Assembly: GCA_029339195.1 (NCBI GenBank)
Contig: JAPTJF010000776.1
Span: 1 to 14,495 of the forward strand
DNA: 14,495 bases
Source of the DNA: Micractinium sp. NFX-FRZ
Lineage: Eukaryota > Chlorophyta > Trebouxiophyceae > Chlorellales > Chlorellaceae
Reading direction: 5' to 3'
Shown here: one piece after another, positions 8,345 to 14,495 of the stretch
Layout of the letters: every line of letters starts with the position of its first letter
Position numbering within the stretch: position 1 is the stretch's first letter
Program-made: the position numbers and the translations under genes
Notes under the pieces: generated by a model
What the model saw: only the letters and a program-made list of their open reading frames with translations
What the model was told of the DNA's origin: nothing
Database searches by the model: none

Positions 8345-8508
8345 CCCCGCCCTTGCCTCCCCTCCCCAGGCTGTACTACAACGGCAAACCCCTCCCCGGC
8401 GCCTTCGACCGCTCTTTTGCCATAGAGGACGACGTGCGCAAGCTGGTGGCAATTGCCGGCAAGAAGGGCGTGCGGGGCGCCTCGTGCGCCTGCCCCCTCA
8501 AGAAGTAG
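1477..8508 (+). CDS. Gene A: secreted three-repeat protein with HEXXH zinc-peptidase region (17 exons, 601 aa)
   Basis: The exons are 1477-1540, 1717-1812, 2048-2141, 2418-2463, 2742-3041, 3267-3379, 3820-3952, 4208-4308, 4956-5076, 5362-5382, 5743-5856, 6242-6322, 6618-6664, 6961-7022, 7357-7577, 8029-8081 and 8370-8508. They sum to 1806 nt, 601 codons plus TAG. All 16 introns are GT...AG, and exons 1-11 are confirmed by the paralogue downstream. The start is the ATG in GCGGCCATGA, at the same place as gene B's start. Residues 1-29 form a signal peptide ending ASA. Residues 31-131, 132-230 and 231-332 are three related beta-rich repeats. Residues 340-601 include HEFGH at 495-499. Twelve cysteines follow the signal peptide, three pairs of them adjacent (88/89, 188/189, 290/291). 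The inferred role is a secreted zinc peptidase with N-terminal binding modules; its substrate cannot be read from the sequence. Exons 12-17 lack paralogue support within the window, though their phases join without conflict. Confidence 0.85.
1743..2834 (+). other. Gene A repeat 1: transthyretin-like/carboxypeptidase-regulatory-like module
   Basis: This covers residues 31-131, encoded by exons 2-4 and the start of exon 5. It opens with an IVSGTVTYG strand, then VVAGAVVKAYDVDTVGREYM, a TTTSQGAF strand, a VDFCC motif with RPD, and closes through VWIGGQLWLK. The order (V-x-G strand, AYD-x-D acidic loop, G-x-F strand, PD-x-x-x-E strand) resembles transthyretin-like and carboxypeptidase-regulatory-like folds. 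That assignment comes from remembered pattern, not a search. In gene A the W before DFCC is missing relative to gene B. Confidence 0.5.
2835..3356 (+). other. Gene A repeat 2
   Basis: This covers residues 132-230, encoded by exons 5 and 6. It contains ISGTVRW, VVGATIRAYDDDVIGRELM, a serine/threonine-rich turn ending SGSF, then EWDSCC, RPDIEVE and VWWNGVLW. It is the clearest of the three repeats, and most of it lies in a single 300-nt exon, unlike repeats 1 and 3, which are split within the module. The phase-0 intron after PDIEVE sits at the same place as the one after PDIQLE in repeat 1. Confidence 0.55.
3459..3521. repeat. 21-bp tandem repeat, three copies, in intron 6 of gene A
   Basis: GGGGTATCCCAGGGGTGT begins at 3459 and recurs at 3480 and 3501, an exact 21-bp period; the third copy decays after its AGG. 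It lies in intron 6 (3380-3819), about 80 bases after the donor. It does not occur in the matching intron of gene B. Confidence 0.9.
3558..3650. repeat. Degenerate GTGGTTCAGTGCTGC repeats in intron 6 of gene A
   Basis: Variants of GTGGTTCAGTGCTGCAT occur repeatedly: GTGGCTCAGTGCTAC at 3559, GTGGTTCACTGCCGC at 3576, GTGGTTCAGTGC at 3605, then two further copies to 3650. Spacing is irregular at about 11-30 bp, and the copies follow directly after the 21-bp array. Confidence 0.7.
4337..4500. repeat. CTGC/TGCC tetranucleotide-rich tract in intron 8 of gene A
   Basis: An almost uninterrupted run of CTGC units, broken by CCGC, CAGC and CATGC variants, fills the first quarter of intron 8 (4309-4955). 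The same low-complexity motif appears in intron 8 of gene B at 13094-13142 and 13316-13342. It produces long open frames on both strands (AGRQAGWQ-type) that are artefacts. Confidence 0.9.
4781..4853 (+). repeat. Degenerate intronic copy of exon 9 with its acceptor
   Basis: TGTGTGCAG followed by GAAGGACGTGTCTTGTG aligns with the real exon 9 border (TGTGTGCAG then GAGCGACGTGTCTGTG at 4956). The match continues through GGCTCCTC and GGGCACC...GGCT. The copy lies 167 bases upstream inside intron 8 and has an intact AG at 4787-4788. Its frame reads RKDVSC where the true exon reads RSDVSV, and it decays afterwards. Confidence 0.75.
5914..6148 (+). repeat. Three degenerate copies of the exon 11 3' end inside intron 11
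   Basis: Exon 11 ends with GCCAAGCTGAAGACGCTGACC then AAGCAG and the donor. Related blocks follow in the intron at 5914-5972 (ending CAGCAGGTGGGCCGGTGT, donor preserved), 6017-6075 (SQCAKLRGLTKW in frame, against SQFAKLKTLTKQ in the exon) and 6113-6146 (QLRALIKCK). The CCAAGCT anchors are 107 and 110 bases apart and the last copy is about 71 bases further on. This indicates an old tandem duplication of an exon-intron junction. Confidence 0.75.
6076..6102. other. 10-bp inverted repeat with 7-nt loop in intron 11
   Basis: ACAGCTGTAC at 6076-6085 and its exact reverse complement at 6093-6102 are separated by GTTGCAA. The right arm is itself part of a 12-bp palindrome, GTACAGCTGTAC. It could fold in RNA between exon-11-like copies C and D. 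No function is implied. Confidence 0.6.
7581..7620. repeat. 20-bp tandem duplication just after the intron 15 donor
   Basis: AGGCGGTACAAGTCAACACA is followed immediately by the same 20 bases with one A-to-C change. The first copy overlaps the donor region GTGAGGCG of intron 15 (7578-8028). Confidence 0.9.
8111..8192. repeat. 15-bp direct repeats in intron 16
   Basis: GTGATGAGACCCCAG at 8111 and GTGATGAGGCCCCAG at 8178 differ at one base and are 67 bases apart, flanking a short GGC-rich run. A further AGCCCTCCAG pair sits at 8220-8239. Confidence 0.75.
8287..8341 (+). repeat. Homopolymer of 55 cytosines in intron 16
   Basis: An unbroken C run of 55 bases ends 28 bases before the AG of intron 16 (8082-8369), so it lies where the polypyrimidine tract of the last acceptor is expected. 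The complementary strand is 55 G. Length should be treated as uncertain, since homopolymers of this size are error-prone in sequencing and assembly. Confidence 0.95.
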
Positions 8509-9928
8509 GGAGACTCTCAAGCAACATGAAGCGCCTGCAGGGTACCGCACACTCTGAGCACCCTTGGGCACCCCAGGCTTCCCAGCCCAAGGATTTACTC
8601 GAGAGCTCACTCAAAGCCATTACCACTCTCTGTAGCCCATCCCTGCCCCCGTGGGTAATCAAGACGCCTCTGCTGGCCAGCCCCAGCTGGCCAGCCCCAT
8701 TTTGCATTGACCCCGTTTTTCCTTCAAGCCCCCCTGCCGCCGCCACACCACGCTACCCTGCCGACGCCCCTCCCTTCGCCCCACGTTTTGCAACCACAAC
8801 CACAACGGCCTGCCACGTGACTTGCCTCCTCGAAGCCCTGCTGGCCTCCCCATCTGCACTCCTGCTACACTGATACCACCACCCCCTGCTCCCATTACTT
8901 TGTCTTGCATATGCATCCCAGCTTCCGTGCACCTCTGTTTCCTGATGTCCGCCTGCACAACCTGCCGAAGTCGACCTGCCCCCAAACCACCACCCACTGC
9001 TTCACATGCACATGCCTCTCACAAGCCTGTCCACCTACACGTACACAACCCCCCGTCCTCACTCTGACGCACCCTCCCTGCTTAGTTGATATCTATCGAG
9101 TATGTAACATTCACGGGCGAGCACGGCACACGAGCGGTCACCCATGACTGGGCGGCGTCTTTCGCATCCCCGGGCGGCGACCAGCCTCGGACCAGGGAGC
9201 TGGGGAGGCACACCCCACAGCCGGCTGCAGGTGGCTCGCGAGAGCAGGTGCATTTTCGGTCCTTTACTTCCTTCGCTTTACAGAAACGATTTGTGTACAA
9301 TGAATCCTATTGACAGCTCTTGCTGGCTCGTGGGTGCAGCGTGCAGGTCCGTGCTGCCCCTCGTCCGCCGCCCGTTGCATCTCGGCAGCTGCCGGGGACC
9401 CGTACTGCCGGCTATGCTGCGCGCATTCGCCACTGCATGCGTGCGCTTGCCGAAGGTTGGGCGCATCCACCGGCACATGCTGATGTGTATTCCTTCTCGA
9501 AAGGCTTCAGCGGCTCGAAATGAGCTGGCAGGTGCGAACTCTGGCAGGGGTATGGAATGAGTGGCAGGCAGAGCGGGTGGTACTGCACACTCTGTTGGAA
9601 GCTGGGTCTGGGCTTCACCTTGCATCCGGCTGTGGGTCGCACTAAGCGCACCTGGTTTGTGCGAATGATTCTAAACACTCGCATGGCCCTGGGGTGGCGA
9701 GTGGCCGCGTCTGCAGGCAATGGTCGGCTTGCAACAGCCAGTGGCAGGGAGGGGCAGCTGCCCTCGGTAGCTGCACAGGTGGCTTCGCAGATCTATTCAA
9801 ACAGGCGGCCCATGTCTGACTCAGAACCGGACCCCGCTCCCGTTTGTTTCCTCCCCGAGCCGTGCTGAACTCCAGGCTCCCTCGCCGCGCACAGCTGGCT
9901 CCCTACCGAGCTACGCTCCCGCGCGACC
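8509..9928. other. Intergenic region between the tandem paralogues
   Basis: This 1.4 kb holds the 3' flank of gene A and the 5' flank of gene B. Open frames exist on both strands (for instance 9144-9560 plus) but none carries a recognisable motif or splice continuity. A tandem GCTGGCCAGCCCCA pair lies at about 8670-8698. The 5' flank of gene B shows little similarity to that of gene A, so upstream control sequence was either not duplicated or has diverged. No tRNA or other RNA gene was recognised. Confidence 0.6.
9103..9107 (+). promoter_or_regulatory. Candidate TGTAA polyadenylation signal of gene A
   Basis: TGTAA is the usual poly(A) signal in green algae. The copy at 9103-9107 is the first seen after the gene A stop, about 595 bases downstream, which would imply a long 3' UTR. 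The motif is only five bases, so chance occurrence is possible. Confidence 0.3.
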
Positions 9929-12900
9929 ATGCGAATCCTGCGGGATATGAGCGTCTGGACGGCCTGCCTCGCGGCTTGCGTGCTTGCAGGTAAAGCCTCT
10001 GAGCAGTGGTAGATCACGCAGCACCCAGCGCGCTGGCTGGGCAAGCTGGGGCGAGCGGGACCGCCGGCTCTGCCGCGGCCGCTTATCCGCCAGCCAACCC
10101 CCGCCACACACCCTCCTGCCACCCCCCCGCCCCTTCCACAAAGCGCGTATGCTTGCTGCTACTTGCAGTACACCACACCATGCACCCCCCCACTCACCCC
10201 CATGCCCTGCAGCATTTGCCACGGGGGCATCTGCGGCCACCGTGAGCGGCACGGTGACGTACGGAGCGACTGGCCAGGTTGTGGCTGGAGCGGTGGTGAA
10301 ACTCTACGGTGAGGTGGCTGCTCTGAAGCGCTGAGCCAGAAAGTGCGCCAAGGCACACTGCTAATGTTAACAGCAGCTCCACCCACCCAAGGGGCCGCGC
10401 CCCGCCCCACCCACACCCACTTCACTCCATCCCACGCTGATCCCATCCCACTCCAACCTGTCCCTGGCCTGCAGACGTTGACACCGTGGGTCGGGAGTAC
10501 ATGAGCCAAATCTACACGACCAGCAAGGGGACCTTTTCCCTCTCCTACTCCGACAAAAGCTGGTCCGTCTGGTGCTGACCACTGGCGGCAGCAGCCGTTG
10601 CAGTGTGCCTTGCCAGCACATGCAGCAGTGTACCGTCATATGAGCCTTGCTGTACTGTAGTGATCACCTGTGCCGGAAGCAACTGCAGCGTGCTTTGCCA
10701 GCACGTGCAGCAGCTGTGTGTGCAGCAGCAGCAAGACCCTATCTGTGAGATTCATTCAAAAACTGCCGTGTGCACCTGCTCTCTGCGCCAGCTCCACCCT
10801 CATCCTGCCCTCCTGTCGCCCTGCCGCCCTCGCTCGCTGCCCCACATGACCGCAGGGACTTTTGCTGCGGCGGCTCTCGCAGGCCCGACTTTCAGTTCGA
10901 GGTGGGGAGAGGGGCGGGGGGGCGGTGCTGGTGATAAGGGATGAGGGACAGAGGGCAGGCCGGGGCATGCGCACGGCGGGTGGGTGGGCGTGATGTCTGC
11001 TGCGGGCCGGCTGGCTGCAGGCGTGGTCGGGCTGGGTGTGCTGGCAGCCTGTCCCCATGTGTGCCTCCACCTACCACTCCCTCAATGACTAATCCACCGT
11101 TCAACACCCCACCCGCCCTCCCCTCCCCCTGCCTGCCCTCCCCCTTGCAGGTCTGGATCGGCGGCCAGCTGTGGCTGAAAACCGGGGAGGTGGGGTCCAA
11201 CTCGTACTCTGGCCGCTCCTTCAACCTGGTCGTCAAGACCCCCAAGATCAGCGGCACCGTGGTCTGGTCCGGCTCCACCACGCCCGTCGTGGGGGCCACC
11301 ATTCGTGCGTACGACAATGACGTCATCGGGAGCGAGCTGATGGGCAGCACGACCACCTCCTCATCGGGATCCTTCCTGATCATCTGGAACCCGTCCAAGG
11401 AGTGGGACTCCTGCTGCTTCGACCTCACAAGGCCGGACATCAAGGTTGAGGTGAGTGACACAGCAGCTGTGCAAACAAAGCAGCTAAGATTAATCAAGGT
11501 CGAGGCAGGAGACAAAGCAGCAGCGGGAGGGGTTTGGGGCGGGGCAGGGAGGGGTGGGAGTGCAGGTCCGAGGTGGGACGATGAGGAAGTGCTGTGCTGG
11601 CACAGCAGCAGGCAGCACGTGTAGTGAAACACAAGGGCATCGCCAGGGCCATGCCTGGGCCACCAACCGAGGCAGGCGCCTCTCAGGAGCCATGTCATGC
11701 TGAGTGGGCAGGAGGGGGCAGGAGGGGCCCAAGGGGGTGGCAGCCAGGCCCCATCGCTCCCCCCACGCCTGCCCACCACTGCCTTTCCCCCGCCCTTCCC
11801 GCACCTGCTGCACACCTAGATGCACAGAGGCCTCTATACCTCCCCACGCATGTCCACCCCTCCTGCTGCTGCCCCCCGCTCCCCCTTCAGGTGTGGTACA
11901 ACGGCGTGCTGTGGGCGACCTCCAGCGAGCGTTCCAACGTGAATGGGGACGTCGCCCTCTCCTTCTCACTCACCCGCATCCTCGTCAGCGGCACCACATA
12001 CTGGTGAGCACGCTCTCCTCCTCCTCCTCCTTTTCCTGCTGCTGCTGCTGCTGCTGCTGCTGCCGCCGCCGCTGCTGCTGCTGCTGCTGCTGCTGCTTCT
12101 TCCTCCGCCCCTGACGCGCCCTATGTGCCGCCTGCCTGCCCGCCCGCCTGCAGGGAGGAGACCTGCAAGCCTGACCAGAACTCTTACTCACCCATGGGCT
12201 GGCAGAAAAAGCTCTGCAGTGCAAAACCGAACTCCTTGACACCTGCCTGCCCGCCTGCAGGGAGGAGACCTGCAAGCGTGCCTCCGGTGTGTCGGTGGCG
12301 GTCAAAGATGACGACACGTTTGGTTCGGAGACCATGGCCTCGGGTTCAACCTCCGTCTTTGGGAGCTACGCCGTCAGCGTGCCCAACAAGGATGTGAGTG
12401 CCCAGTGGGTGTGTGCAGGGCAGCGGGGCTGGGGCAGGGGGGCTGAGCTAAGCTGAGCCGTGCTAAGCCGTGCGCAGGCGCTCGTGGTGCCAGCTAAACT
12501 GGTGTTTGTGCATGCGCTTGATAGAGTGGCGCCACCATGATGGGGGGCAAGGGGCGATGTGAAGCGGACGGGTTGGGTGGCTGGACCGGGGGCAGCGCCG
12601 GTGAGCTGTGAACCGCTGGAGGCTTGCCTGGAGCCGCCTGACACATGCCCAAGGCTTGACGTTACTCAACTGCATAAACACAGCGGAACTGTTGATTCGC
12701 ACAGCCAGCCAGGCTCATGCTTGCACAGCGAGGCCCGTCGCAGCATTTGGCATGCACGCATGGTCGCCGTGCACCCAGCACTGGTCTGAGTTAAGCCGGA
12801 CGCCTCCCACACGCATTGCCCAACCAGCCCACGTCTGAAAACGCTCCGGCCCGCCCCGCCTGCCCCTAGCGTGCCTGGCCTGCTTGCAGGAGCGGGTTAG

Positions 12901-14495
12901 TACTGGGACCTGTGCTGCAACATGTGCAGGAGTTACAATGTTGTGTACCCCCGGCGCCTGCAGGAGGGCAAGGACTGGGACTTTTGCTGCGGCTCCTCCA
13001 CCAACCCCGACATCTTTTCCGAGTTTTCATATGCGGGCAAGGTGAAGGGCAAGACGTCCGTCAGGTCGGTTGGTGGGGCGAGGGGAGGGGGGCCCTGCCT
13101 GCCTGCCCTACCTTTCCTGCCTGCCTGCCGCCCGCCTGCCCAATTGTCCAGGAGAGAGCCACAACTTACCGCCATGGGCTGCCGCTCTGTTGCAGCTGGC
13201 CTTGCCCTGCCAATCCTGCTAGCCCGCCCACCACCTCCTGCTACCCTCTGCCCGCCTGCCCACCGCCCCCTGTCCCGCTGCCCGCCCAGTGTGGGTGAGG
13301 GTGGGGTGGGGAAGGCATGCCTGCCCGCCTGCCTGCCTGCCCATGACGTATGCATCAGGAGGTTGGCTGCACCAGGCGGCCCGCGTTCACCTTCTACCAC
13401 CAGCCCGCCCGTCCGCTGCCTCCGCCACACTTTAACCTCCTGCACTCACGCTGCCGTGCCACCTGTCCAACCTGCACGTCTGACCTACCGCCGCACATTG
13501 TGCCCTGCTTTCTTTTGTGTGCAGGAGCGACCTGTCCGTGTCCAGCTCCTCCACCATCTACCTCTCCCAGGGCATCACCTGGCTGTGGCGGGGAGATGCA
13601 ACCTCCGGGGCTGCTGCCACCGAAAAGGCGCTTGATCTGGACACGGTGAGATATGCCTCATGCCAGTGGCAGCTTGGCGGTTGTGGAAGGGGCTCAAGCA
13701 AACTCGGGGCACTGACAAGAAGGCAGGGCGGCAGGTTCCCCAGCTGCCAATGAGCCTGAGTTGAAGCTTGGCACTGCGAGGAGCCTGGAGGTGTGGGAGT
13801 GCCTTCCCCTTGCGAGTGCTGCGAGAAGGGAGCAGGCGCCCTGCCGCCCTGCTAGAGATTGGGCACGTACCCAGCTCCCCAACGAACGCTGCCCCTTCTA
13901 CCAATGGGCTTGTTGACACTTGGCGCTATAGCCAGTTGCAGCCCTCCCCTGTACCCACCCTTTCTTACCCTTTTCTTCAACTGCAATCTGTCTGCAGGTG
14001 GACTGGGTGGAAGTGGAGGTGAGGGGGCCGTCAGCACCGATGCAAAACGCAGCCAGCCTGCCTGGCGGCGGCCTCTGACCGCCTGTGTCATGAGCACAGC
14101 ACAGCGGCAGAACGGTTCTCATCGCCTGCTGGCGACAAGTACCGGCAGTCTGGTGGGGCGCTGCTTCACAGCCTAGAAAATGGGTCCGACGCACGCTCTA
14201 CCCGCTGCACCGCCCCACTCCAGAGGGATCCCTCCCCTGCCCGTTCCCCTCCCTCCCCTTCTCTTCACAGGAGTTCAACGGCTGCAGCCCCCGCCAGATC
14301 CGTGTCTCTCTCATCCTCAACTTCCAGAAGGAAGGGTCCACAACCAGCACCCAGTTCTCCAAGCTCAAGGCCCTGTTTAAGCTGGTGGGCGGGCGCCACG
14401 GGTGCCGGGTCGAACGCCTATGTGCTAGATTTGCTGCTGCCGGCTGCTGCTGCCGCTGCCGCTGCTGCTGCCGCGGCCACTGCCACCGCCACCGC
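9929..14495 (+). CDS. Gene B: tandem paralogue of gene A, 3'-truncated by the window edge (11 exons, 401 aa visible)
   Basis: The exons are 9929-9989, 10213-10308, 10475-10571, 10856-10901, 11151-11450, 11891-12003, 12261-12393, 12964-13064, 13525-13645, 13998-14018 and 14271-14384; 14385-14495 is the start of intron 11. All borders are GT...AG and all phases match gene A. The start ATG lies in GCGACCATGC. Residues 1-28 are a signal peptide (MRILRDMS to ATGASA). The three repeats have W/D-x-C-C motifs at 88/89, 188/189 and 290/291, as in gene A. By hand count, gene B differs from gene A at 17 of 100 residues in exon 5, 3 of 38 in exon 6, 5 of 44 in exon 7, 14 of 38 in exon 11 and 0 of 7 in exon 10. 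The catalytic half, if present, lies beyond the window, so peptidase activity is inferred only from the paralogue. Confidence 0.85.
10606..10731 (+). repeat. TTTGCCAGCACRTGCAGCAG-type repeats in intron 3 of gene B
   Basis: TGCCTTGCCAGCACATGCAGC (from 10606) and a related block at about 10690-10715 repeat within intron 3. Intron 3 of gene A carries the same element at about 2176-2200 (TTTGCCAGCACCTGCAGCAG), 2238-2258 and 2270-2285. The element predates the gene duplication or has been homogenised since. Confidence 0.65.
12036..12097. repeat. CTG/CCG trinucleotide repeat in intron 6 of gene B
   Basis: About nine CTG units, three CCG units and about nine further CTG units run in register, preceded by a CTC run at 12013-12030. 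The tract is in intron 6 (12004-12260), close to the donor, and has no counterpart in gene A intron 6. Confidence 0.9.
12129..12170 (+). repeat. Upstream copy of the exon 7 acceptor and start in gene B
   Basis: CCTGCAGGGAGGAGACCTGC followed by AAGC occurs with its CAG ending at 12153 and again at the true exon 7 border (12260/12261), 107 bases apart. The upstream copy reads EETCKP, as in gene A, whereas the true exon reads EETCKR. Use of the upstream AG would add 107 nt and shift the frame, with a stop soon after exon 7. Gene A has a diverged relative of this copy at about 3707-3760. Confidence 0.75.
12890..12922 (+). repeat. Degenerate copy of the exon 8 start in intron 7 of gene B
   Basis: CTTGCAG (AG at 12888-12889) is followed by GAGCGGGTTAGTAC and then TGGGACCTGTGCTGCAAC. 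That 18-base stretch is identical to gene A exon 8 (WDLCCN) rather than to gene B's own exon 8 (WDFCCG at 12964 onward). The copy carries a net +2 nt before the TGG, so it is out of frame, and it lies 74 bases upstream of the true exon. Confidence 0.75.
14433..14495. repeat. CTG/CCG/CCA-rich trinucleotide tract at the window end
   Basis: Repeated GCTGCTGCC, GCTGCCGCT and CACCGCCAC units fill the last 60 bases, inside intron 11 of gene B. The tract is cut by the window edge. Gene A's intron 11 instead carries the exon-11-like copies. Confidence 0.8.

Larger units (their letters stand above)
5026..8508 (+). other. Gene A C-terminal zinc-metalloprotease-like region
   Basis: Residues 340-601 are encoded from the end of exon 9 to exon 17. 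The zinc-binding signature TTAHEFGHSVLLA places HEFGH at 495-499 (bases 7446-7460). Established knowledge: HEXXH supplies two zinc-ligand histidines and the catalytic glutamate. The metzincin extension (HEXXHxxGxxH/D) is absent. Candidate third ligands are His530 in WSWTHKRTS, Asp552 or Asp554 in YPATGDWDIM, and Glu513 in AWYEK. The HEFGH...W-x-H-K-x-T-S...Q...YP-x-x-G-x-x-D-x-M pattern recalls poorly characterised bacterial and eukaryotic putative peptidases, but this is memory and not a search result. The C-terminus ends in SCACPLKK. Confidence 0.6.

Noticed and set aside
8014..8610. Poly-glycine/poly-proline frames across the C run
   Set aside because: Artefacts of the 55-base homopolymer in intron 16.
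9144..9560. 138-codon plus frame in the intergenic region
   Set aside because: No recognisable domain, no supported splice partners and no paralogue elsewhere in the window.
10892..11815. 307-codon minus-strand frame
   Set aside because: Antisense to exon 5 of gene B, which is confirmed by the matching exon in gene A.

Overview
The window looks like nuclear DNA of a GC-rich, intron-dense eukaryote. A chlorophyte green alga is the best guess, possibly of the Chlorella/Trebouxiophyceae type, but the exact lineage is not determinable here. The reasons are many short coding blocks (21-300 nt) separated by C/T-rich introns of about 170-650 nt, strict GT...AG borders (mostly gtgag/gcag), slippage-prone TGCC, CTG and poly-C tracts in the introns, and no bacterial operon features. 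Exon models were assembled by hand from ORF continuity, splice signals and comparison of two paralogous copies.

Layout: 1-250 is a minisatellite of three 82-83 bp units. 251-1476 is an upstream region with a TATA-like element near 1104 and no supported gene. 1477-8508 is gene A, complete, with 17 exons and a 601-residue product. 8509-9928 is intergenic: the 3' flank of gene A and the 5' flank of gene B. 9929 to the window end is gene B, a tandem same-strand paralogue. Its first 11 exons (401 residues) are visible, and it runs off the right edge inside intron 11. Gene B matches gene A exon for exon, with the same phases and, apart from exons 1 and 3, the same exon lengths. The introns have mostly diverged.

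The encoded protein has a signal peptide ending in an ASA site, then three repeats of about 100 residues. These resemble transthyretin-like or carboxypeptidase-regulatory-like beta-sandwich modules, each with a W/V-D-x-C-C...PD signature. A C-terminal region carries a zinc-metalloprotease HEFGH motif followed by WSWTHK and YPATGDWD motifs. The inference is a secreted or cell-wall zinc peptidase with three N-terminal binding or scaffold modules. Only gene A shows its catalytic half here.

The least expected pattern is in the introns. Introns 6, 7, 8 and 11 contain degenerate copies of neighbouring exon edges, some with intact splice sites (exons 7, 8 and 9 with their acceptors, and the 3' end of exon 11). 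These look like local tandem duplications that create decoy or alternative splice sites, and the exon 7 case appears to be shared by both paralogues.
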